NCBI GenBank assembly: GCA_002104985.1
Contig: MCGO01000122.1
Location: forward strand, 56,475-120,474
DNA length: 64,000 nucleotides
Reading direction: 5' to 3'
Source: Rhizoclosmatium globosum
Lineage: Eukaryota > Chytridiomycota > Chytridiomycetes > Chytridiales > Chytriomycetaceae
The position numbers and the translations under genes were made by a program. Below the pieces are notes generated by a model. It was not told where the DNA came from. It was given only the letters and a program-made list of their open reading frames with translations, and did not search any database. Numbering within the stretch: the first letter of the stretch is position 1; the number at the start of each line of letters is the position of its first letter. Shown piece by piece: positions 11,601-22,841 of the stretch.

Positions 11601-13805
11601 CGCGTGAAACAACGAAACCCGAACTTTCATCAACGTGATCAAATCAGTGTCACTCAAAGACGCGCCAACAACAGATATTATGAATTCCGTGGATACATTT
11701 CGTTTCCAAAAGTCTTCGGAGCTTTGCATGAGTGCTAATAATAGCGTGAATCCGTGTTCTTGAGCGAGGGAGGGGTCTTGGCGGGGACGTTTGGAGGTGG
11801 TTGGGGTTGTGGCGGATTGAATTATGGGGACGATGACGGATTGGTAGAGTTCGTCTAGACCGGCGTCGAATTGCTCGCGGAGGCGATCGGCGCTTGCGAC
11901 TTTTGGGGTACCGGATTTCACTAGACGTGCTAGGAATGCAGTGAGGATTTGGACTGACTCAGGAATGGTGAGAGTAGTTTGTGGAGATGTTGTGGGTGCT
12001 TCGGTTACACGTCGCTTTTGCGCAGGTTCCTCGTCTTCCTCAGGAGTTGAAAAGAATTGATGTGTAAGGAACGTGAGGAGATGTGGAAGTTGCGCTGGTA
12101 AGGTTTTACTGACTGCTGTAGAGAGTGCCTTCAAGAATGCGTCTTCAAGTAGGATTGAGTCTGTTAAGTCGGATTGGGAAAATTCGGAGAGGGCATTGAA
12201 GCATTGGGTGAAGAATGATTCGAGTTCACGCGATTGAGTAAGAGTTTGGAGGAGTAGAAGCGTAAATTGTAGAGCTGAAGCTCGAGACTTGGTATCAGGC
12301 TGTTGATGATAGTCAGAAACCTCAATCATTTAAATACCACAAAAAACAAACACTTACCACCACTAGGTATATCCACAAAGCATCAATTGAATCCACAACA
12401 ACAGAATGATCAATCTGCATCAAGGCTCCAAGAACATCAAACACAACTCCTCGATCCGATCCAGACAAACCACCCACAATTTGGACCAACACTGAATTCA
12501 AGTCTTTAAAAGCTGACAGTTGCTGTTTTGATACATTGTCTTGTGTCGCTTTATACACATCATGCTCAACAAGAACGCGAACCAAATTGCCAATAACACT
12601 CGATGATACACTTCCAAGTGAACTCCATTGACTGTCAAGAAGCATCAAGTTTTTGACAGAATCTGTAAAATCTTTTGATGCAGCTGCAGTTGAATGCACG
12701 AGAATCGACAACAGCGTTAGGAAAGACGCAAAGTCAACGGAGAAGACAAGATTTGAATCCTGTAACTTTGCGTGTCGTTTTCGGGAAACAATAAATGATG
12801 CGAGAAGATGTGGGAACATGGTAATAACATGTTCTTGAGGTCCATCTATGAGGTGAAGTTAAGCCAAAGCATAGTATTTCTTGTGATGGACTCACCCTTC
12901 GAAATTTCCAAAAGCCTATCAAATAAGAGTTTCGGATAACTTGCTTTCGCCGAATCTTTGCTCTTTAGAGTATGGATGATTCCCGAGCACTGACTTGATA
13001 GTGCGGTTGAAGCAGATTTCGGAGGCGTAACTATAATCTGAAGAGCAGCAACATATTCGGGCATGTGTTCTTTATGAAATAGAGAGGTGTCTAAGAGTGT
13101 ATGAATCGTGGCACCGATGGAAGAAATCAAGGCTTTTGATGCAGCATCGTTTGATTCAAGAGAAACACGTTCACGCATCAAAAATTGTCTGAGAGAAAGT
13201 GTTGGATCCAGTAACTTTGAGAGATATAACTGAAAGGCCTTCTTTTGGTTGTTGTGGGATTTGTACGTGTTCAAACATGAGGACAAAATGGTATCCGCGA
13301 GTGCCAGAACATGCGAATCCACAGAATTTGAATCAAGCGCAGTAATCAACAGACAGATTTCCGCCGCCAGTGAAGTATCCTGGTCGACAGTCGGCCGCAG
13401 TTTTGTCTTCTCGGTGAAGAGCAGAAGGACGTGTCGCAGGTCGTCCGCCAGTGATTTCTGGATAGTTTTCAACCGTTTCGCATCTTTAATTCTTGCTTCG
13501 ACGACGGCATTTGGGGCCAGTTTCTGCGGCGGGTTCAGCTGACTCAGCGCGGGCTTTGACGCTTTGGCGAGGACGCGCCGAAGAAACGCCGCGCCGCCGT
13601 CGCAAAAGACACCCGCGCCAAGCCCAAAAAGCGCAAACGAAGCCTCGCGAGCCGCAACGAGCACGTGCCTCGCTTCAAAGGCCGCCACCGCGAACGCCAC
13701 ATCGCCCGCCGTCTTGGGCTTGCCATCGCCGGCGCTGGCGAGGAAGTGCGCGATCTGCTCAGACGTGATGTTTGCTGGGTTTGCTGTGTCGGTGGTTGCA
13801 GGCAT
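8610..13805 (-). CDS. URB2: URB2/NPA2-like nucleolar pre-ribosome processing factor
   Basis: A long helical-repeat protein is spread over about ten exons with 45-70-bp introns; all exons read open. The strongest support is the C-terminus: RPFSKHAGLLVSEFVAIQ, then SVKKALLTGIFALLDL, then AAKLVYKDI and a terminal YKGGE, which follow the conserved Urb2/Npa2 domain in order. In yeast, Urb2 acts with Urb1/Npa1 in early 60S (27S pre-rRNA) assembly in the nucleolus. The N-terminus MPATTDTANP begins at 13805; an in-frame ATG nine codons upstream (13832) cannot be excluded. The gene ends 52 bp before the next minus-strand gene. Internal exons are poorly conserved, as is usual for this family, so exact splice sites remain approximate. 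Confidence 0.8.
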
Positions 13806-13903
13806 TGAACACTGGTACCACTTGACAGTCAAAAAACAAGAATGGAAAAAAAGAAAGAAAGCAGAGTGGAATTAACATAACATTGTATTAATAGTTATAG
13901 ATT

Positions 13904-14328
13904 CTAGATAAAATACATGGTGAGCATGGCCTGTGCAACTGCTGCTTCATGATCTGATGCTGGAACAGTTTTTCTGTTGCCAACAGTACTCTGAAGAAAA
14001 CGACCATCTGACACATCTTCTTCTGGTTCAATGAGCCTACTATAAGGTTGCATCAATGTTTCCTCCTGCTCCATCGAAGAAAGTCCGCCTGAGCTTTTCT
14101 GCCTCCACCGCCTCCATTGCCATTGCGATGGCCTTACAATAGAGGAAAGAGCTTCCATCAGTTTGTTCCAGTTGTCATCTCGAAGAAGCATGAGCACAAT
14201 TTGTAACCCAAGGATGACTGCCAAGACACTCAGCACAATTCCAACTTCATCCTAAAGTATCGGGGACCAACGTATGAATCAAACACTGAATAAGATATGA
14301 GCTAAAGTTCGGGAGGCGTGCTCACCAT
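13904..14328 (-). CDS. Small single-pass membrane protein
   Basis: The first exon appears to be the ATG codon alone (14326-14328). A GT-AG intron (14252-14325) follows, then a second exon reading DEVGIVLSVLAVILGLQIVLM to a stop at 13904, about 116 residues in all. The N-terminal 25 residues form one hydrophobic helix; the remainder is hydrophilic with basic and Trp-rich stretches (WQWRRWRQK). It is first of three adjacent small membrane proteins on this strand (13.9-15.9 kb). No family was recognised. An ATG-only exon is unusual; if it is wrong, translation could start at the next Met-Leu-Ser codon of exon 2. Confidence 0.55.
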
Positions 14329-14607
14329 TGAGAGCTTGCAGAATGGTTCAAGGAGGCTTGTGTTCACAACGTTATGGGGAAATTAAATCTTGGATCTGGA
14401 TCTGGATCCAAAGTAGAAGTTCCCACCAAACGATTTTATCAAGCTTCTCTCATAACAGCTCCAGTGATTGCGCCGAATTGTGAGAGTCTACCTGATTAAG
14501 ATCGATATCAATTCCCTCAAACAAACTTAATAGAATAACAGTAAAGAGCTATAAGCAACCCTTCCTCCCCTTACTTTAATAAATACACAATACTTTAATC
14601 AATACAA

Positions 14608-15078
14608 TTAACTTCTAGTTCGATCAAGAGACTGATACTGCGGTGGCTGTACATTCGCAAGTGTCTCAGCCAACAAAGGCGCAGCAACCCCTTCCCCTTC
14701 AAGATCAGGATACGGATACGGACACACCCTCGCATCATGACTAACCAACCAATCTTCATTATACTTTGGCAAGGTCTCTTCCTCCTCCACACCGCCTGCC
14801 ACAGCCTCCAGATCAGTTCTCCTTCTCCTTCGCCTTTCGACATGTTCCCGAAGCTGATCCATCGCCTCTGAGCTTGGTGTTCTGTACCGGCTGAAGCGAA
14901 TCCAGATGTGTTTGGCTATGACGAGGAAGGCGACGATGCCGAGGACTACATAGACGATGGTATCAGCTCTTGTCTGTTCGGAGATAGTTAAGCAATTGCA
15001 TCGCAAGGAGGTATTTGCTGTTCTTACATGCGGTGCAGAATCTAATGGTATAGTCGTGGTGGCTGTTGTATTGGACAT
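14608..15078 (-). CDS. Small single-pass membrane protein with PPxY motif
   Basis: The start is MSNTTATTTI, a short Thr-rich outside segment, followed by a membrane helix (TIVYVVLGIVAFLVIA) and a basic stop-transfer. The cytoplasmic tail has a charged helix (QLREHVERRRRRRTDL) and two short tyrosine motifs, LPKYNE and QPPQYQSL, the second a PPxY WW-domain ligand. A 54-bp GT-AG segment (14974-15027) lies in frame without a stop, so it may be spliced out (giving APHTRADTI) or retained as 18 extra residues; good splice signals favour an intron. The layout matches the next gene, suggesting an old duplication. No named family was recognised. Confidence 0.6.
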   Translation of the reverse strand: MSNTTATTTIPLDSAPHVRTANTSLRCNCLTISEQTRADTIVYVVLGIVAFLVIAKHIWIRFSRYRTPSSEAMDQLREHVERRRRRRTDLEAVAGGVEEEETLPKYNEDWLVSHDARVCPYPYPDLEGEGVAAPLLAETLANVQPPQYQSLDRTRS

Positions 15079-15295
15079 GATTCTCAAGTGACTTCTTTTT
15101 CCAATTGACTTGTGACTCACAACCGCCATCTCTGACACTTTGGTTGAAATGAGCAAAATACGATGGAGAGAAGTAATGATTTAATCTACGAATTGAAGCT
15201 TTTTGCTGAATATTTAATGTATTTATGCTGAAAGAGCTCAGATGATTCAGATGCAAGGAAGAATAGACAGAGAATGAATTACAAAAATCTGAGAC

Positions 15296-15929
15296 TTAAT
15301 CCACATTATTCAGTTGATTTTCGCTGATCGTATATGGCGGTGGCAATGATATCACAGAACGTGGGCTGGTGATGGTACGTTCCACACTGGGACTTCGAGA
15401 TCTCACCACAGCTCCAGCTGCATCCGTGGCACGAACTCCAACAGAAGTACTCATTCCAATTGCAGAAGGAACAGGACTCATTCCTCGGCCCCTGCTAACA
15501 ATAAACGAAGTGTCTCCCATTGCCGCAGCATGACTGGATGGACTAATTGGAGCCCTGGGACTCATGGATCGGGGAGGCTCGTATGTTGGAAGTTGATCCA
15601 ACGCCGCCTGAGCTTCTTCTTCCTGTCGGAGCAGTTCTCGGGCTTCCCGTCGGATGCGTCGTTCTTCAATTCTCTCTCGTCGCTCCCTCTCCACCATGGC
15701 TCGTTCGATATCAGTGTCATTTAAGTATTGGTTTGGCTTCGGACGGGGTCTGCAACAGATGTATCGCACACAGCATCTGAAGCAGACAACGAAGGCGAGG
15801 ATTCCTACGATCACAAAGAAGAACTGCGAAGATGTGAAGGGAGCTGTCTGGATGTTGCATTAGATGTGCAAAGACAGCTATAAGGCTTGAAACCTGTTGG
15901 CCGTCATGATTATTATCTCGTTCAGACAT
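15296..15929 (-). CDS. Small single-pass membrane protein with coiled tail and PPxY
   Basis: Exon 1 encodes MSERDNNHDGQQ. A 70-bp intron (15824-15893) follows, then exon 2 begins FFFVIVGILAFVVCF, a membrane helix directly followed by a Cys/Arg-rich segment (CCVRYICCRPRPK). The cytoplasmic part has a long charged helix of alternating Arg and Glu (about 40 residues), then LPTYEPP, a Ser/Pro-rich region with several SP sites, and LPPPYTISE near the C-terminus. The double PY motif suggests recruitment of a WW-domain ubiquitin ligase; the CC cluster next to the membrane could be palmitoylated. Both are inference. It is one of three similar neighbours. Confidence 0.6.
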
Positions 15930-16046
15930 CTGGGACTGTTTTTGGCAACAAGCTCCGAATCGGAGGCACCACAAACTGAACAAACATACAAGTCAGGAAT
16001 ATATTTAAATTAGATGCCTCCATACTAAAGAAACCAGGTCCAGCTG

Positions 16047-17049
16047 TTACTGACGCTTCTTTTCCAACAGCAACTTCGGCTTAAGGTATGCATAATACAC
16101 AAGCGTCGAGATGCCAAACGACGCCCCAATACTGGCAAAAACATAAAATATGAATGATGAACGAGGGATAGCTGACAAAAGTTTCGAGACTGTCGGCAAG
16201 TCTGCCTCCTTCACTGGCTTCACGTTTGCATTGTCTGGAGGAGCAATAATAGGCCGAGGTGGAAGCGGACCCTGTTTTGCGGTCTCTGCATTACTGTTTG
16301 GTACTGTTCCTTCATTCGCATTGTGCAACCACGCGTCTTGAAGGGTGGATTCAAAAGTATGAGCCGCGAACCATCTACAATCAATAAACCCATCAGTCCA
16401 AACACCGTACCTTCTCAATGCCAAACCTAACAGGGCCATGAATCAAAAGCACACTTCCCTTCTCAGCCGCAACCCAATGATCCCTCAACGGATAAACGCT
16501 CCCTCCCAAAAAGAAACCATCCATAGCATGAAACAAGAAATTCCAGTGCGTCATGAGATGAATATGCGTTGGCTCCACTTGTCCCCAGAACGAAAACGTT
16601 AGCGGAAAGTAAATCGAAGCTTCTTTTGACATCGGAACGCGGCATGTGTACGAAGCTTTCATGTCGAGTGAGTTTGAAATCATATTGTACACTTGTTCGG
16701 GTTGTTAGTTTCTGGATTAGGGTAGGATGGAATGCTTTGCACAACTCAACTGCCTTCGTCGAGGCTCCATACGCATTGTAGCATAGCGTCTAGACCATAT
16801 GGTAGCTGAAGAGGAGTGTTTGTATCTGCACAGTGGAATGGGGCGTAAACTGTGGACGAGATTGTGCCGTTCGAGTGTATTTGAGGACATTCAATCGGGA
16901 CCATATCTCCCATCGAGAATGCTAGAAAGCTATCAGCTTTAAGAAATGTGACAGTTAGTCTTACGTATATGCTGAGGTTGTGACTGCTGCGGCTGGACTC
17001 CTTGTGCATTGGTGAAGACAGCCGCCACTGACAACAGTTTTATAAACAT
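16047..17049 (-). CDS. Type I membrane protein with signal peptide and KKxx tail
   Basis: Exon 1 encodes a cleavable-looking signal peptide (MFIKLLSVAAVFTNAQG). Later exons carry a lumenal domain with spaced cysteines (MVPIECPQI, APFHCADT, ASYTCRVP) and conserved-looking aromatic stretches. The last exon has a membrane helix (SSFIFYVFASIGASFGISTLVYYAYL) and ends EKKRQ, a di-lysine KKxx ER-retrieval signal. Introns at about 16950 and 16715 have good splice sites. The junction near 16390-16425 needs either a roughly 31-bp intron or a frame error, so the model is weakest there. The start is 190 bp from the divergent deacetylase gene. No family was recognised; an ER or early-secretory role fits the tail. 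Confidence 0.55.
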
Positions 17050-17485
17050 TTTCTGCCATATATCCAAATCGTTTCGCGTCAATTCGTGAATATTGTGTTC
17101 ACCATTGATACGAAAGGAATCATTTGTCGGAATGCGAAATGCGTGCCCTTGTTTCAAGCAAAGGGACGTGAAAGGGATGGACGACTATATAACTGAAGCT
17201 CGTATCCCTGCACAACATCATAAAGCTCAAACCAAATATATGCTCTTCCTTCTTCCAGCCTTCCAACTCCTTGCCGTTCAAATGGTTGTTTCCAGCCCAA
17301 TCGATCGTCGACAAGAAGATATCAGGTATTTAAGCCTTTCTTTCATCCCTTCGATCGTGACTTTCTTTTGAAATAGTGACTCTCTGGCCACCGACGACGT
17401 TGAAGCCGATACTTTGAACACGTTCCCTGACCCATACCCGTCTGTTGTCGAGGCTAATATCACGGCTTCAACGCCATTGGGCCAA

Positions 17486-17626
17486 GGAAGATTCTATTTG
17501 GGACCCCCCGTCCTGCCCTTATTCGAGTCCCCCTCCTCCCAAACAAGCACATGTCCTCCCCCTCCCTAATAGACTTTGGATGCTTATTCGAGTCGTACCA
17601 TCGTTTCAATCGTACAATAAACGAAA
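17486..17626 (+). repeat. Left terminal inverted repeat
   Basis: This 141-bp arm is G/C-tract rich (runs of C, then CCCTCC blocks). It matches the reverse complement of 18621-18762 apart from one base in a C run (6 versus 7) and one C/T difference near the inner end. Similarity stops abruptly after ACAATAAACGAAA. Confidence 0.9.
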
Positions 17627-18620
17627 AAACGAAATAAGTGTAAAACAATTTCCACTTCAATCTGGACCGTTTCTGGACTTAACTTTATTGGAGTTCTTGG
17701 TTTTCTTTACTTCCTTTTTAGCTCTTATCTTATTTGATTCCACAGAGCTGTTTTTGCACCTTAGAGAAGGTCGTCCTTCTCCGCGTTTTTGAGGTGAATC
17801 GAAGGTTTGTTCAATTGGGAGACAAACTTGAATATGCTAACTTACCACAAGATCTTTCCAAATTTCCCAAATCTTTCGATGCTGCTATTAAATACAAGCC
17901 GCAACTTATTCCGTCAAATTGTTGATGATAATCAATGCGAGAAATGGAGGGCATGGGGACTTGGCGCTTTGTAAAAAGGATGCTCGGTCAGGAACTATCA
18001 AAGAATTGATGGCAGATATGGTAAAGTTCAGTTCCATTAGTTGAAAATGGCTTGCATGAAGGTAGACATTGAAGAACCTCTCACAGTCGGAATCCATGAG
18101 AGGCTTACTTAAATAGCCATTGCTTTTAGCCTTCAGCTAATAACATTGTATTAAATTCACGAAGGGTGTGGTTTCACTTGCCTTTTTTACGCTGTTTATA
18201 TAACGGCTTTCATATAAACTGAACAGGCTTTAAATCCCGCATTTTAGCATGAGCATTGTAAAGGACTGTGAGAGGAAGCAATGATGCGTATGGAACACGT
18301 TAATCTGTGTTTCCAGAGCAATCTGTTTAGTAGCCGGAAAACTTGTCAATAATTGAGCATGCTGTCGTTAGACAGAGGATACACGCATTCAATGTGAGTA
18401 CCACGTGAGATCCAATTCGAGTTTCAGCGTCCAGACTGAGAAATGCCTTTTCAATTGTTGGCAGCATAACATTGATCTTGTTATTTTGTCTAGCCATTGG
18501 TGCGCCTTTATCTTGTTGCAAGCGATACCTGCTACCCACCTGTAAGAATCTTGTTTCGTCCGAACTTTGTGCACAACAAATTGGTCAACATTCAAGAAGA
18601 TTATAAGGTTTCTGTCTTTG

Positions 18621-18762
18621 TTTCGTTTATTGTACAATTGAAACGATGGTACGACTCGAATAAGCATCCAAAGTCTATTAGGGAGGGGGAGGACATGTGC
18701 TTGTTTGGGAGGAGGGGGACTCGAATAAGGGCAGGACGGGGGGGTCCCAAATAGAATCTTCC
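18621..18762 (-). repeat. Right terminal inverted repeat
   Basis: This 142-bp partner of the left arm is in opposite orientation and ends GAATCTTCC immediately before the second TTGGGCCAA target copy. The near identity of the arms suggests a young element. Confidence 0.9.
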
Positions 18763-19756
18763 TTGGGCCAAAATACAACGAGATTCTCATGGGCTCCCGC
18801 ACAAAATGTTGTCGCTCCAGCCGTTCCTGCTTGGACTCAGTACTTTGCCCAATTCGCCCCAACTACACCTCCACCTGACGTGATTGCCTGTACGGGTCCA
18901 ACCACAAACGTTTGGGGTGCTACTTTTGACGACGGGCCATCAGCGAATACGCACGTTGTTTTGGAATGTGAGTCCAACCTCTGGTTCTTGGAATTGCACT
19001 CAACATTCAGCAGATTTTCAAAGCGTCGGAATGCATGCAACCTTCTGGGTGATTGGTTCGAACGTGATCGATTTTCCTGATATCTTGTCAAGCACATACC
19101 AAAGCGGTCATCAACTCGGGTATGTGTCCTCTTGTTGAGCAGGATCACAGCTAATACCTTGATTTAGATGCCACACCTGGTCCCACCCTGACTTGCTTAC
19201 TCTCACCGACGATCAAGTCATTGCAGAGCTGGTATACGGAGTCAAAGCCATTCAAGAAGTCACTGGAATCGTGCCAAAATACTTCCGACCACCATGTTAG
19301 TTTTCTTTATTCGATTCCATGCATTTGATAACACAATTTTACAATTCGCAGACGGCTCTGTTGATGCACGCGTCCAAACTCTCGCCGCAAGCATGGGTCT
19401 CACAAGTGTCACTTGGACTGTGGATACTCTTGATTGGTCAGACGTTGGATTTGGCAACATCACGCTGGTTCCTCAAGCTTTCCAAGGATGGTTGGACCAA
19501 AATATCACACTCCCTATCTCGTTGGAACACGACTTGTTTCCTGATACAGTATCAGTGGTAAAGCAGAGTATGGATCTTCTCATCAAGGCTGGTCGTGTCA
19601 TCAAACCTGTGGCTGAATGTATTGGCGATGCGGATCCATATGGAAACACCATTCTCAAGGACTTCTTCGCTTCTGGGTTATTTGAAAGCAAATAGCTGTG
19701 TATGTACTATTCATTATTATTTTTAATATTCTTTCTTCGTTTTGCTTGTGAATAAA

Positions 19757-20807
19757 ATGGGTTCGAACGAGGATATGCTGGATGTGTTCGAGTCGGTAAG
19801 AGCTAAGATAAAACCTTACGAATCTTATGGTTAGGTTAGGGATTAGGAGCTGTCTTTGACGAGCCGCTGTTTGGTGCGTGAAGCTTTGGCATATTTTCAG
19901 TCAACACTAACGATGTCGTAGCAATCGGCAGTCCTGGTGAATGTTATGAACATTCATTTGAGACTCATTTAGTCTCACGCTTTCCTTCGAAGGAAGGTGC
20001 ATCCTCAAATCACAACCTGAAGCTCTCACTCCCAACTCCAAAAGAAGACTCGTCAACACCTTTAATGGCACATCACATCTGGCAAGCCGCTTTTGTTTTG
20101 TGTAGAGAAATCGGAAACGGGAATGTCCCCGTCGAAGATGCTCTTGTGATTGAGTTTGGGGCGGGAGTGGGTCTTTGTGGACTTGTAGCTGCAAAGTGTG
20201 GAGCGAAGCAGGTGCTGGCGACAGATTATCCGGATGAAGGGATTATTTCCACTCTAGACGTAAATTACAAGAACATCTTTGGTGAGGAATGCAGATGGGT
20301 TAATGGGAAGGATGTGTGGTGGAATGTTCTTGGACATGCCTGGGGAGAAGCGAGTTCACTTAGCAAGATAATAAGGTTTGTTTACATTGTGTGGTTCTGC
20401 TCCAATTCATCACTCGCTGCAGCTACATAAATCCTGAATCAGTCACCCCAATCGTAATCTTTATGGCCGATCTGCTTTGGATTCCAACCGCCCATATGGC
20501 ATTACTGTCTGATATATATGCTATTTTATCTTTGGCGCCAAAATCTTCAACAAATATCAAATCTAAAGCGCACATCACAGCTGGATTGCACACTTCACGA
20601 GAAACGATTGACGCCTTTTTCAAAAAGGCACGAGATTCGTTCGGATTCACTGTCAAGAAAATCGGAGAAGTAAGAGTAGGATCGTTTGGACTCGAAGACG
20701 GAATCGTTGAAGTGGGCGAAGATGTTCCAGTTGAACGAAGAGACTTGGAACGCAGTGACCCCTCTGAACGGAAAAAATGGGTCTTATACTACGAAATGTG
20801 TCTATAA
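19757..20807 (+). CDS. EFM7: EFM7/NNT1-like protein lysine/N-terminal methyltransferase
   Basis: Four exons (19757-19795, 19840-19873, 19922-20375, 20423-20807) encode a seven-beta-strand methyltransferase. Visible motifs are the pre-domain TPLMAHHIWQAAFVL, the AdoMet-binding motif VIEFGAGVGLCGLVAA with acidic ATDYPDEG at the end of strand 2, and MADLLWIP at the post-motif position. The N-terminal GLGAVFDEP-type segment and the overall order resemble yeast Efm7/Nnt1, which methylates the N-terminus and a nearby lysine of elongation factor eEF1A. Other METTL21-type methyltransferases share these motifs, so the substrate is inferred. It starts 61 bp after the deacetylase stop and ends 132 bp before the next gene. 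Confidence 0.7.
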
Positions 20808-20939
20808 CAAATAAATTCAAAGTAATTATTAACTCTGCCGGGAGTGACTGACAAATCGGGGTGTTCGTTTTCGCTTTTGGGTTGAGGCGCGATAACACAG
20901 AAATTCTTCCCGAAAACGAAAGCTTCACTCCGCATCGCA

Positions 20940-22841
20940 ATGGCTACGTAAGTACATCCATATGATCAGACTAGTTGCACGAGTTCGATGTGTTTATCCA
21001 ACTCCTCCGTGATCGCTTCTTTTCAGCTTACCCTCCTTGACTTGATTGATACCTTAACTGACCACGTTTCCCCCAAACCAACGACAGCGCTGATATTGGT
21101 CTTATTGGACTGGCCGTCATGGTACTTGATCTCTTTCGCTATTGCGGAGAAGCCTGCAAAACCCGTACTGACTCGTCAACTCTCTTATCTGCTATAGGGT
21201 CAAAACCTTATCCTCAACATGAACGACCACGGATTCACTGTCTGTGCCTACAACAGAACTGTTGAGAAGGTTGACCAGTTCTTGGCCAACGAGGCTAAGG
21301 GTACGTCGTTGTCCACGTCCCTCCCCCTGTTACATTTGAATACATTTGAAATCGCATTGAAATCAAATCCCTGGCTGATATACAGCTTATAAACTGAATT
21401 AACATGTCTTATCTCGTGCAGGAACCAACATCATTGGTGCTCGTTCTATCCAGGACCTCTGCTCCAAGCTCAAGACCCCAAGAAAGATTATGCTCTTGGT
21501 CAAGGCTGGACAGGCCGTCGACGACTTCATCGCCCAGATTATTCCATTCCTCGAGAAGGGTGATATCATCATTGACGGTGGAAACTCCCACTTCCCAGAC
21601 TCCATCCGCCGTGTGAAGGAGCTCGAGGCCAAGGGCTTCTTGTTCGTTGGTGCCGGTGTTTCTGGAGGTGAAGAGGGAGCTCGTTACGGTCCATCTTTGA
21701 TGCCAGGAGGTTCCCCAGCTGCCTGGTGAGTTTGCTGTATTGTGGTTCGTGAGACAACGACGATTCTAATATTTCAATTCCTCAGGCCACACATTCAGCC
21801 AATCTTCCAGGCTATCGCTGCCAAGACTTCCAGCGGAGAGGCTTGTTGCGACTGGGTCGGAGAGGGTGGTTCTGGACACTACGTCAAGATGGTCCACAAC
21901 GGTATTGAGTACGGAGACATGCAGATTATCTGTGAAGCCTACCAACTCTTGAAGGACGTTGTTGGCTTGAACCACGATGAGATGTCTGAGGTTTTCAACC
22001 AGTGGAACCAGGGAGAGCTCGACTCCTTCTTGATTGAAATCACTCGCGACATCTTGAAGTTCAAGGACGAGGATGGAAAGCCACTTGTTGAGAAGATCCG
22101 TGACACTGCTGGACAGAAGGGTACCGGAAAGTGGACTGCCATCTCTGCTCTTGACTTGGGTATCCCAGTTACTTTGATTGGTGAGGCTGTCTTTGCTCGT
22201 TGTCTCTCTGCCTTGAAAGACGAGCGTGTTGCTGCCAGCAAGATTCTCCAGGGCCCAGATGCCAAGTTCTCCGGTGACAAGGCTGCCATGATTGAGGACA
22301 TTCGTCAAGCCATGTACGCTGCCAAGATCATCTCCTACGCCCAAGGTTTCATGGAGTTGAGAGAGGCTGCCAAGGCTGAAGGCTGGAACTTGAACTACGG
22401 AGGCATCGCCCTCATGTGGAGAGGAGGATGCATTATCCGTTCGTGAGTAGATCACCATTACTTATATACGAAATCTAACTCATTTCTTTCAGCCGTTTCT
22501 TGGGTGACATCACCAACGCTTTCAAGTCCAACCCAAGCCTCCAAAACTTGCTCTTGGACCCATTCTTCACCCAGGTCATCCACCGTTGCGTCCCATCATT
22601 CCGTCGCGTCGTTTCCCAGTCCGTTCTTTTGGGAGTCCCAGTTCCAGCCTTCTCCACAGCCTTGAGCTTCTACGACGGTTACCGCAGCGCTCGTGTCCCA
22701 GCTAACTTGCTCCAGGCCCAGCGTGACTACTTTGGTGCCCACACCTACCAGCTCGAATCTGCTGGTGAGAAGGGTGAGTGGATCCACACCAACTGGACTG
22801 GACGTGGTGGTCGTGTTGCTTCTTCTACCTACCAGGTTTAA
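20940..22841 (+). CDS. GND1: 6-phosphogluconate dehydrogenase, decarboxylating
   Basis: Six exons (20940-20947, 21088-21121, 21198-21300, 21422-21725, 21786-22442, 22493-22841) encode the NADP-dependent enzyme of the oxidative pentose phosphate pathway, cytosolic, converting 6-phosphogluconate to ribulose 5-phosphate and CO2. Motifs: nucleotide-binding [15 protein letters not shown] (the split between exons 2 and 3 falls inside it), [26 protein letters not shown], the catalytic-lysine region [17 protein letters not shown] and the C-terminal [16 protein letters not shown]. Length and order are normal for the family. Codons are strongly biased (GCC, AAG, CTC, CCA), as expected for a highly expressed gene. 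The 8-base first exon is easy to miss. Confidence 0.97.

Larger units (their letters stand above)
17486..18762. mobile_element. Non-autonomous TIR transposon (1277 bp) with 9-bp target duplication
   Basis: The element is bounded by near-identical terminal inverted repeats of about 141 bp, beginning GGAAGATTCTATTTGGGA on each inward-facing strand. The 9-bp sequence TTGGGCCAA is duplicated at 17477-17485 and 18763-18771. The interior of about 1 kb has no open frame longer than about 65 codons that looks like a transposase, so it would need enzyme supplied elsewhere. Long TIRs plus a 9-bp duplication match Mutator-like (MULE) elements best; hAT elements normally give 8 bp. It interrupts the polysaccharide deacetylase coding exon. 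Confidence 0.85.
17240..19695 (+). pseudogene. Polysaccharide (chitin) deacetylase split by a transposon
   Basis: Exons are 17240-17325, 17377-18967, 19014-19119, 19168-19295 and 19352-19695. The signal peptide is MLFLLPAFQLLAVQMVVS. The NodB catalytic set is complete: TFDDGPS, HTWSHP, RFRPPY-type RPPY, DTLDW and LEHDL. The second exon is interrupted by a 1277-bp inverted-repeat element (17486-18762) in the linker before the catalytic domain. Deleting the element and one 9-bp duplication makes the linker read on in frame (ASTPLG to QNTTRFSWAP), so the insertion looks recent and is probably the only lesion. Members act outside the cell or in the wall, removing acetyl groups from chitin-like polymers. 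A second copy lies at 33.8-37.6 kb. Confidence 0.85.

Noticed and set aside
17734..18097. Short frames inside the 17.5-kb transposon
   Set aside because: About 60 codons each, on both strands, with no transposase motifs. The element is treated as non-autonomous.
19831..19848. Telomere-like TTAGGTTAGGGATTAGG
   Set aside because: Fewer than three imperfect units, located at an intron acceptor of the methyltransferase gene. Not an interstitial telomere.
21766..22458. 230-codon open frame opposite 6-phosphogluconate dehydrogenase
   Set aside because: It mirrors the strongly biased codons of the sense gene and has no independent support.
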